From an uncultured Comamonas sp. (lineage in GTDB: Bacteria; Pseudomonadota; Gammaproteobacteria; Burkholderiales; Burkholderiaceae_C), in assembly GCA_902175065.1 (NCBI GenBank), contig CABIIJ010000011.1:33106-97105 (forward strand): 64,000 bases of DNA. The letters run 5' to 3'. How positions within the stretch are numbered: position 1 is the first letter of the stretch; every line of letters begins with the position of its first letter. The notes under the pieces were generated by a model. The model did no database searches. It was not told where the DNA came from and saw nothing but the letters and a program-made list of their open reading frames with translations. Shown one piece after another: positions 28,288-35,245 of the stretch. The translations under genes and the position numbers were made by a program.

Positions 28288-28845
28288 GTGGGCACCCCAG
28301 AGTTCAAACTTCGGCAACAGGTCGAAACCCTCTACACCGATCACCACGGCTGGCTGCAAGGCTGGTTGCGCCATCGCATGGGCAACGCCTGCGACGCTGC
28401 CGACCTGGCGCACGACACCTTCCTGCGCCTGATGACCCGCCCCCGCAGCCTGGACAGCAGCCGCCTCGACAACCGCCAGCAGGCCCGCGCCTACCTGCGC
28501 ACCATCGCCAACGGCCTGTGCATCGACCTGTGGCGCCACCGCGAAATCGAACGCGCCTGGGCCGACGCCATTGCCGCCCAGCCCGAGGCCAGCGTCCCCT
28601 CCGCCGAAGACCAGACCGCCGTACTCCAGGCGCTGCATGAAATCGACGCCATGCTGCGCCAGCTACCGCCCAAGGCTGCCCGCGCCTTCGTCCTGGCCAC
28701 CGTCTGCGGCATGACGCACCAGGAAGTGGCCCGAGAACTGGGCGTATCCTCGCGCATGATCGGCCACTACATCACCCAGGCCATGCTCCACTGCATCCAG
28801 CTCGAAGCACGCCATCTGGCCCACGGCGGCAACGCCGCACCATGA
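28288..28845 (+). CDS. ECF sigma factor, FecI family
   Basis: 185 aa from GTG (MGTPEFKLRQQ), with AGGAAGG 5 nt upstream. An upstream ATG at 28219 would lie inside the Fur box. Sigma region 2 is FRLMTRPRS-type DLAHDTFLRLM, with YLRTIANGLCIDLWRH; region 4 is LPPKAARAFVLATVCGMTHQEVARELGVSSRMI. It should direct RNA polymerase to the downstream siderophore receptor gene. Its stop overlaps the anti-sigma start by 4 bp. Confidence 0.9.
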   Translation: MGTPEFKLRQQVETLYTDHHGWLQGWLRHRMGNACDAADLAHDTFLRLMTRPRSLDSSRLDNRQQARAYLRTIANGLCIDLWRHREIERAWADAIAAQPEASVPSAEDQTAVLQALHEIDAMLRQLPPKAARAFVLATVCGMTHQEVARELGVSSRMIGHYITQAMLHCIQLEARHLAHGGNAAP

Positions 28846-29852
28846 ACACCTCGCCCACAACGCCCTCGCATGACGCCATGGAGCAGGCCGCCGCATGGTT
28901 CTCGCTGCTGCAATCCGGGGCGGCCACCGATGCCGACCGCGCCCGCTGGCAGGACTGGCTGGCCAGCAGCGCCGACCAGCGTGCCGCCTGGGCCTTCGTC
29001 GAGCGCGTCAGCCAGCGCTTCCAGCCCCTGTACCCCCATGCGGATACCGGCACCACCGTACCGCGCCTGGCCGCCGACGCCCTGCAGGCCGCCGCCAGCA
29101 ACCGGCGCCACCGCCGCACCGTGCTGGGCATCGCCGCCATGGCTGGCACCGGCGGCCTCCTGGGCTGGGCCGCCTGGGGCCAGTCCGGCGCCATCGACGC
29201 CCTGCTCGCCTGGAGCGCCGACCACCGCACCGCCACCGGCCAGCGGCGCGAAGTGCACCTGCCCGACGGCACCCAGGTCTGGCTGGGCAGCGCCAGCGCC
29301 TTCAACCAGGACTACGACGCCCGCCTGCGCCGCCTGCGCCTGCACGGCGGCGAAATCCTCATCCAGACCGCCACCGACGCCGACCGCCGCCCCTTCGTCG
29401 TCGACACCCCCCAGGGCCGGATGCAGGCGCTGGGCACCCATTTCAACGTCCGCCTGGACGAGGATGGCCGCACCCAGCTGGCCGTCTACCAGGGCGCCGT
29501 GCAGGTCACCCTGGCCCACAGTGCCGAAAGCGCCACCATCGGCGCAGGCCAGCAGCTCGGCTTCAGCGCCCGGCGCCTGGATGCGCCCACCCCCGCCGAC
29601 CCAGCCCGGCAAGCCTGGGCACGTGGCATCCTGCTGGCGCAGGACATCCCGCTGGGCCAGGTCATCGCCGAACTGGCCCGCTACCAGCGCGGCCACATCG
29701 CCGTTGCGCCCGAAGTGGCGGGGCTGACCGTCCTGGGCAGCTACCCGCTGGACGACGTGGACGGCACCCTGTCCATGCTCCAGCAAACCCTGCCCATCCA
29801 GGTGCGCCACCCCCTGCCCTGGTGGACCACCATCGAAGCACGCGGACGCTAG
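28842..29852 (+). CDS. FecR-family anti-sigma/signal transducer
   Basis: 336 aa. The N-terminal FecR anti-sigma helices (residues 10-65, AAAWFSLLQSGAATDADRARWQDWL) precede a membrane segment near 95-115 (TVLGIAAMAGTGGLLGWAAW) and the periplasmic FecR domain (REVHLPDGTQVWLGSASAF, GTHFNVRLDEDGRTQLAVYQGAV). It relays receptor occupancy to the sigma factor. Translationally coupled to it. Confidence 0.9.
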   Translation: MNTSPTTPSHDAMEQAAAWFSLLQSGAATDADRARWQDWLASSADQRAAWAFVERVSQRFQPLYPHADTGTTVPRLAADALQAAASNRRHRRTVLGIAAMAGTGGLLGWAAWGQSGAIDALLAWSADHRTATGQRREVHLPDGTQVWLGSASAFNQDYDARLRRLRLHGGEILIQTATDADRRPFVVDTPQGRMQALGTHFNVRLDEDGRTQLAVYQGAVQVTLAHSAESATIGAGQQLGFSARRLDAPTPADPARQAWARGILLAQDIPLGQVIAELARYQRGHIAVAPEVAGLTVLGSYPLDDVDGTLSMLQQTLPIQVRHPLPWWTTIEARGR

Positions 29853-29977
29853 CAAAGCGGCCCGAAGAAAACACGCGCAAAAAACACGTCGTTACAAATT
29901 TCCCGGCATTTCCGGCCCCAACGGCTTCCACATTTCCCCCGCTCATCCGGTTTACCACGCGAGGAGAGAACAGGCGC

Positions 29978-30052
29978 ATGCCCCGCCCCCCGCACGACAC
30001 CGCGCTGCCCGCCCCCTGCTGGCAGCGCGGTGTCCGTATGGCGCAGCAATAG
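29978..30052 (+). other. Possible 24-codon leader ORF before the receptor gene
   Basis: An ATG with GAGGAGAG about 9 nt upstream opens a 24-codon frame whose body is an inverted repeat (29997-30033; ACACCGCGCTGCC and its complement). It could be a leader peptide with an attenuator hairpin, or merely a stem-loop. The hairpin is clear; the translation is speculative. Confidence 0.3.
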
Positions 30053-30109
30053 GAATGCGTCTCGATTCACCGTCGGAAAGTCCATCAAACCGTGAAAAAA
30101 GGTCAACAA

Positions 30110-32620
30110 ATGTCGCACCGTCCAACGCCACCGCGTTCCGCCGCAGCCGCCCGCAGGCCGCGCTCCACCTCGCGCTTTACCCCGCGTCCGCTGGCGCTGG
30201 CCGCACACCTGCTGGCAGCCGCCAGCATCGGCTGGGGCACTCCGGTGCAGGCGCAGGCCATGCAGCCCGTCCAAGCCAGCGCGGCCCAGCAGCGCAGCTA
30301 CAGCATCCCAGCCGGGCCGCTGAACACGGTGCTGACACGCTTTCTGGCCGAATCGGGCCTGCTGCTCTCCGGCAGCACTGCGCTGGCCCAGGGCAAAACC
30401 AGCCCCGGCGTACAAGGCAGCCACACCCCGGCTGCCGCGCTGGCCGCCCTGCTGACCGGCACCGGACTGACCGCCGCACCCGATGCACAGGGGCGCTACA
30501 CCCTGCAACCGGCAGCGCCCGCCCCCACGGCCAATACCAGTGGCGCGGCCACGCTGAAAGAAGTGACGGTAACCGCCCAAGCAGGCCGCGACGGTACCAC
30601 CGAGGGCACCGGCAGCTACAAGGCCACGGCCACCAACACCGCCGCCAAGCTCGCCCTGACGCCGCGCGAGACGCCGCAGACAGTGACGGTGGTGACCAGC
30701 CAGCAGATGCAGGACTTTGGAATGACCTCGGTGGATGATGCGGTCAAGACCGTCAGCGGCATGTTCTTCGCCGACCAGGGCGACAACGGTGCCAACTACT
30801 ACAGCCGCGGGTTCCAGATGCAGACCCAGTACGACGGCGTGCCCAACCCCATCGGCATCAGCAACAACAACACCAACCCACAGATCGAAAGCGCCTTCCT
30901 CGACCGGGTGGAAACGGTTCAAGGGGCAGCGGGCCTGCTGACGGGCGCAGGACAACCGGGTGGCACCATCAATCTGGTACGCAAGCGGCCTACCGAGGCT
31001 TTCCAGGCATCGGCTGAAATGCAACTGGCCTCCTGGGACGGGCGGCGCATCGTGGGGGATATTTCCGCCCCGCTCTCCGAATCGGGCCGCATCCGGGGCC
31101 GTGTGGTGGCCGTGGCGGACAACAGCAAATCCTTTGTGGACTACGCCTACCGCAACCGCCGCGCCATCTATGCCGTGGCCGAGGCGGACCTGACCGCCAC
31201 CACCACGCTGGAAGCCAGCGTGCAATACCAAAGGGACACCGGACGTAACCATCTGGGCGCACCGTTTGCCGCCGACGGCAGCGAACCAGGCATCCGCCGC
31301 TCCTTCTTCTGGGGTGATGCGGGCCAGCGCACCGTCAAGGACTACACGCTGACCACTCTGGGCCTGACGCAGCGCCTGGCGGGCGATTGGCAGGCCAAGG
31401 CCATTTTTTCCCATAACAGAACGGATTCCGACATTTCTCGTTACAGCTATGCACGGGGCGAGTTGGACGTAACAACCGGCGACGGACTGGTGTTGGGACG
31501 GCAGCGCAGTCTGACGCAGGACTTGAGTGCCAATGCGGCGGATGTCTATGCCTCCGGGCCGTTCCAATGGTTCGGGCGCAAGCACGAAGCGGCATTCGGC
31601 CTGAACGGATCGACGATGCGGCATACCTACACGGGCTCAGGCTATATCCCCAGGCTGCCCATCAACGTCAATACCTTCGACCCTGGGGCGCTGGACGACA
31701 TCCCCGGAGCCACCCCCTATTTCGGCGACACGAAGACAACTCAAATGGGAGCCTACGGCGTGGCACGCTGGAGCGTGACCGATGCACTCAAGCTCATCAC
31801 CGGCGTGCGTGTCAGCAACTACAAAGACGAGAACCTGCTTACAAAACGCACCAGCAGCGAGGAAAGCGGCGTCATCAGCCCCTACGCCGGGCTGATCTAC
31901 GACCTGAACACCCAGGTTTCGGTCTATGCCAGCTATTCCGACATCTTCACCCCGCAAACCCAGAAGACAGCGGGCGGCGGCAACGTCAAGCCCGTGGTGG
32001 GCGCGAACTACGAGGCGGGCATCAAGGGTGAACTGCTGGACAAGCGCCTGAACGTGTCCGCCGCCGTGTTCCGCCTGGAGCAGACCAACCTGGCGCGGCG
32101 CGATGAATCCATCGTTCCCGACCCGGCCAACGCCTGCGGCGGCACCTGCTACGTCGCTGCCGACAAGGTGGTGAGCCAGGGCATCGACCTGGGCATCAGC
32201 GGCGAGATTGCCACCGGCTGGAACGTGGCGGCGGGCTACACCTATACGGACAGCAAATACGCCAGCGGCACCACGAACGGCGAGCGCTACAACCCCCAAC
32301 TGCCGCGCCACAGCCTGCGCCTGTCCACTGCCTACAAGCTGCCGAACACGGGTTGGACGCTGGGCGGCAATGTGTCGGCACGCAGCAGGATCTACCGCAA
32401 CGACACAAGTTGGGACACGGGCGTACCCTACACCGTGCGCAGCGGCGGGCTGGTGCTGGTGGGGCTGATGGCCAGGTACGAAATCACGGCGAAGGCCGAT
32501 CTGACGCTGGCGGTGAGCAACCTGTTCGACCGCACCTACCGGGCGAACCTGGAGAACAAGTACTACTCGCCCTTCGGCGAGCCGCGCAAGTTCACGGCCA
32601 ACCTGAAATACCGGTTCTAA
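30110..32620 (+). CDS. TonB-dependent siderophore receptor with signalling domain
   Basis: 836 aa from the ATG (MSHRPTPP) with AAAGGT upstream; a GTG six codons earlier is possible. After a signal peptide comes an STN secretin/TonB N-terminal domain (residues about 65-140, IPAGPLNTVLTRFLAESGLLL), the TonB-box region LKEVTVTAQ, the plug (TPRETPQTVTVVTSQQMQDFGM, YSRGFQMQ) and a 22-strand barrel ending YSPFGEPRKFTANLKYRF with terminal Phe. The STN domain marks a transducer that signals to FecR. The siderophore is probably a ferrichrome- or coprogen-type xenosiderophore, by resemblance only. Confidence 0.92.
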   Translation: MSHRPTPPRSAAAARRPRSTSRFTPRPLALAAHLLAAASIGWGTPVQAQAMQPVQASAAQQRSYSIPAGPLNTVLTRFLAESGLLLSGSTALAQGKTSPGVQGSHTPAAALAALLTGTGLTAAPDAQGRYTLQPAAPAPTANTSGAATLKEVTVTAQAGRDGTTEGTGSYKATATNTAAKLALTPRETPQTVTVVTSQQMQDFGMTSVDDAVKTVSGMFFADQGDNGANYYSRGFQMQTQYDGVPNPIGISNNNTNPQIESAFLDRVETVQGAAGLLTGAGQPGGTINLVRKRPTEAFQASAEMQLASWDGRRIVGDISAPLSESGRIRGRVVAVADNSKSFVDYAYRNRRAIYAVAEADLTATTTLEASVQYQRDTGRNHLGAPFAADGSEPGIRRSFFWGDAGQRTVKDYTLTTLGLTQRLAGDWQAKAIFSHNRTDSDISRYSYARGELDVTTGDGLVLGRQRSLTQDLSANAADVYASGPFQWFGRKHEAAFGLNGSTMRHTYTGSGYIPRLPINVNTFDPGALDDIPGATPYFGDTKTTQMGAYGVARWSVTDALKLITGVRVSNYKDENLLTKRTSSEESGVISPYAGLIYDLNTQVSVYASYSDIFTPQTQKTAGGGNVKPVVGANYEAGIKGELLDKRLNVSAAVFRLEQTNLARRDESIVPDPANACGGTCYVAADKVVSQGIDLGISGEIATGWNVAAGYTYTDSKYASGTTNGERYNPQLPRHSLRLSTAYKLPNTGWTLGGNVSARSRIYRNDTSWDTGVPYTVRSGGLVLVGLMARYEITAKADLTLAVSNLFDRTYRANLENKYYSPFGEPRKFTANLKYRF

Positions 32621-32728
32621 AAAACCTGCCCACGGCCACGGAAAGGCTCTGTGCCCACCTTGCCTTTCCTGCCGCCCTGTCCTATTTCCCTTCCCCGGCC
32701 TGCCCTCTGGCATCCCGCCCTTTTCTTC

Positions 32729-32918
32729 GTCATTCCCGCGCAGGCGAGAATCCAGCAACGGCCTTGCCTGCACCACGGGCCTGCCCACTGCTGGCGCTGC
32801 TGCTGGACACCCGCCTGCGCGGGTGTGACGGGGGGAAAGGATGCGGGTGTGACGGAGAAAGGATGCAGGTGTAACGGGGAGAGGATACGGGTGTGACGAG
32901 TAGAGGGGGCAGGTGTGA
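32729..32918. repeat. Inverted repeat and degenerate tandem repeat
   Basis: TCATTCCCGCGCAGGCGAG (32729 on) is partly complementary to CGCCTGCGCGGGTGTGACG (32812 on). The latter merges into about five decayed 18-22-bp units built on GGATGCGGGTGTGACGG. The motif resembles the CATTCCCGCG repeats seen in many proteobacteria. Together with the next repeat it fills the 450-bp gap between the receptor and DUF3649 genes; I see no gene there. Confidence 0.6.
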
Positions 32919-32929
32919 AGATGAAATAA

Positions 32930-33020
32930 ACGATAGCTGTTTCCACTGATATTTAAAAGATTTCAAATGGTTTATTCCATAAAACCTTTTATTTACATGC
33001 GAAAACAGCTCTTTTTATTG
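32930..33020. repeat. Family A palindromic repeat, intergenic
   Basis: CGATAGCTGTTTCC and GCGAAAACAGCTCTTTTTAT form the outer arms, with AAGATTTCAAATGG inside. More degenerate than the other copies. Confidence 0.6.
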
Positions 33021-33068
33021 AACCATCGCCCCCTTCCCGACCTTGCTCTTCACTTTCCAATCTTTGCC

Positions 33069-33371
33069 ATGACTACCAGCCTTGCCCCCCGCCCCCGCCT
33101 GCACATCGCCCTGCGCATTGCCGCCGCGCTGCTGGGCGGCTATGTGTTTACCTGGGGCTTCATGGCCCTGGGCATGGCGGGCCTGTTTGCCCTGGGGTTG
33201 GAGTTTCATGACGCAGAAAGTTTGAGCGCCATCGTCGGCATCCTGCTCTATCTGGCCGTGTTCCTGTGGGCCTTTGCCGCCCGCAGCCTGCGTCGGGTGT
33301 GGGCCGTGCTGGCAGGCGGCGGGGCACTGATGGCCGGGGCGGCTTCGCTGGTGCAGTGGGGGTTGGTGTGA
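33069..33371 (+). CDS. DUF3649 small membrane protein
   Basis: 100 aa with three membrane helices (LRIAAALLGGYVFTWGFMALG, SAIVGILLYLAVFLWAF, VWAVLAGGGALMAGAASL). DUF3649 proteins are encoded beside siderophore receptors and PepSY-TM proteins in beta-proteobacteria. Part of the iron locus; exact role unknown. Confidence 0.75.
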   Translation: MTTSLAPRPRLHIALRIAAALLGGYVFTWGFMALGMAGLFALGLEFHDAESLSAIVGILLYLAVFLWAFAARSLRRVWAVLAGGGALMAGAASLVQWGLV

Positions 33372-33390
33372 CTAGAACGTGTTCACGGCC

Positions 33391-33708
33391 TCAGTGGTAG
33401 TCCGATTCCCTTTGATGGCGCACGGCCAGCACGGTGACGATGTTGTCCGGCTCGATCTCGAGCAAGGCCACATAGCCCGTGGCTCCGAAGGGGATGACAA
33501 GCTCGCGCAAATAGAGGCTGTTCGCAGTGGCCTTGCGGCAGGTGTGGGGCATCCGCTCCAGCACTCCGATGCCGTGTGTGATGGCCTCCAGCGCACGCTC
33601 GGCCACGTCAGTGGTGTTGGCCGCGCTGCCGCGTTCGAGCAGGTAGTCGTACAGGCGGCGCAAGTCATCTTCGGCTTCTTCGGTGAAGCGAACGGTGTGG
33701 ACATTCAT
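33391..33708 (-). CDS. RelE/ParE-family toxin
   Basis: 105 aa. VRFTEEAEDDLRRLYDYLLERG and the C-terminal VTVLAVRHQRESDYH are the classic ParE/RelE fold ends, with LRELVIPFGATGYVALLEIE as core strands. Predicted gyrase poison or mRNA interferase. Its start overlaps the antitoxin stop by 4 bp. It is inverted relative to the iron genes on both sides. Confidence 0.88.
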   Translation of the reverse strand: MNVHTVRFTEEAEDDLRRLYDYLLERGSAANTTDVAERALEAITHGIGVLERMPHTCRKATANSLYLRELVIPFGATGYVALLEIEPDNIVTVLAVRHQRESDYH

Positions 33709-33983
33709 GGTTTTTCGGTGCGCTCTGCCCTGGCCGTGTGCAGGCGCTGTTGCAGCTTGGCCAGCACATCGTCCGCCACGACGTACCGGCCACTGTGGCG
33801 GGCCTTGTCGCGGGAAGCCAGGCCGCGTGCCAGAAAGTCGGCCTGCGCCTTGCGCAGCGCCACCTGGTCACGCACGGCGCTTTCGATGAATTGCGACAGG
33901 CTTTCATCGTCGCGCAGCACGCTTTCGGTGTCCTGGCGCAGTTGCGGGCTGACCCGCAGGGAGGGGAAAGATGCAGTTTTCAT
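33705..33983 (-). CDS. Antitoxin partner of the RelE/ParE toxin
   Basis: 92 aa from MKTASFPSLRVSPQLR. The N-terminus is ribbon-helix-helix-like (SFPSLRVSPQLRQDTESVLRDDESLSQFIESAVRDQVALRK), similar to the YlcI/YnfO and CopG types. The C-terminal tail (GRYVVADDVLAKLQQRLHTARAERTEKP) resembles the toxin-binding segment of such antitoxins. First gene of the TA operon. Confidence 0.8.
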   Translation of the reverse strand: MKTASFPSLRVSPQLRQDTESVLRDDESLSQFIESAVRDQVALRKAQADFLARGLASRDKARHSGRYVVADDVLAKLQQRLHTARAERTEKP

Positions 33984-34044
33984 GGCAAGTCCTTTGCATT
34001 GCATTTGCAACGCATGACAGTGTATTTCATCACGGAGGTTGAAC

Positions 34045-35112
34045 GTGTTCCAGAATTTCCGCCAGTCCATGACATGGCTGCACACCTGGTTCGGCCTGGC
34101 CCTGGGCCTGGTGCTGATGGCCTGCTTTTTCTTCGGCGCCTTGTCGGTGTTCGACCGCGAGATCGATCGCTGGGCCATTCCCGAGTCGCGCTTTGCGCCC
34201 CAGCCGATGCCGTCGTTCGATCATCTGCTGCGCCCGGTGTTCGAGGAGATGCAGCCGAGCCAGCAGAGCCTGGATTTCATACGCGACAAGGTGCATGGCC
34301 CGATGCCAGAGCATTTCGACACGGTGCGCTCCTGGAGCGCCTACACCACGCACCGCGATCCGGTGCTGGTGCTGTCTGCGGGGTATGTGGTGCCCCATGC
34401 CAAGGACCCTGAGCAGGGCGTGTGGGGCAGCCGCACCATCGACCCGCGCACGGGGGTGGCGTTGCCCGATGACCGGCTCAAGATCGGCAGCCGGTTTTTC
34501 TACCCGCTGCACTACAGCCTGAATCTGCATTGGGCCAATCTGGGGATCTGGCTGGTCGGGCTGGCGGGTTTGGTGCTGCTGGCGGCATTGGTCAGCGGCG
34601 TGGTGATGCACCGCAAGGTGTTCCGGGAGTTTTTTACTTTTCGCCCCAGGAAGGCGGTGCAGCGCAGCACGCTGGATTTGCACAACATGACCGGGGTGTT
34701 GGCGCTGCCGTTTCATTTCTTTTTTGCGTTTACCGGGCTGGTGATTTTTGCGGGGATTTACTTTCCGGTGTCGCACACACAGTTGGAGCCGCTGCACGAA
34801 CTGCATGAGCAGATGGAGGCGCAGGAAAGCGGCCTGCCGCACGACAGGGCGGGCATTGCAGCTCCGCTGGCTTCGGTCGATGCCATGGTGGCCGAGGCAC
34901 AACGGCGCTGGGCGCAGCAGGGCATGGCGGGTGAAGTCGGACGGCTGGGGCTGCGCCATGTGGGCGATGCCAATGGCTATGTGAGTGTTTACCGTGCAGG
35001 CACCGATCGCATTGCGCTGCTGATGGCGCTGGCGGCTGCGGCGCTGGCTGTTGCCCTGACGCTGACGTGGCGGCCCGGCTGGCTGCGGGTGTTGGCATGG
35101 GGGGCGAGGTAA
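34045..35112 (+). CDS. PepSY-associated membrane protein, shortened at its C-terminus
   Basis: 355 aa; start taken as GTG 6 nt after GGAGG. PepSY_TM features: SMTWLHTWFGLALGLVLMACFFFGALSVFDREIDRW, HYSLNLHWANLGIWLVGLAGLVLLAALVSGVVMHRKVFREFFTFRP and LDLHNMTGVLALPFHFFFAFTGLVIFAGIYF. Homologues in iron loci are usually near 450-530 aa with a further helix and tail. Here the second periplasmic domain runs into a final helix (LMALAAAALAVALTLTW) that looks like the end of a DUF3325 protein, the usual neighbour. An internal deletion joining the two genes is likely. Confidence 0.7.
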   Translation: MFQNFRQSMTWLHTWFGLALGLVLMACFFFGALSVFDREIDRWAIPESRFAPQPMPSFDHLLRPVFEEMQPSQQSLDFIRDKVHGPMPEHFDTVRSWSAYTTHRDPVLVLSAGYVVPHAKDPEQGVWGSRTIDPRTGVALPDDRLKIGSRFFYPLHYSLNLHWANLGIWLVGLAGLVLLAALVSGVVMHRKVFREFFTFRPRKAVQRSTLDLHNMTGVLALPFHFFFAFTGLVIFAGIYFPVSHTQLEPLHELHEQMEAQESGLPHDRAGIAAPLASVDAMVAEAQRRWAQQGMAGEVGRLGLRHVGDANGYVSVYRAGTDRIALLMALAAAALAVALTLTWRPGWLRVLAWGAR

Positions 35113-35145
35113 GCCCGCCAAGAAGGTAAAGAGGCCGAAAACACC

Positions 35146-35176
35146 AACGCCCGGTGCAATTGCGCCGGGCGTTGTT
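35146..35176 (+). terminator. Terminator after the PepSY gene
   Basis: AACGCCCGG/CCGGGCGTT stem followed by GTTGTT; short T tract, so moderate strength. Confidence 0.65.
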
Positions 35177-35245
35177 GCGTAGGGCCACCAGTTGCGGCAG
35201 AGAGCTTGCGCCACCCTGCCCTGTGGTCATGTGGTCATATGGCTG

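Noticed and set aside
35146..35176. Hairpin read as a riboswitch for the next gene
   Set aside because: The next gene is convergent; a terminator role is sufficient.
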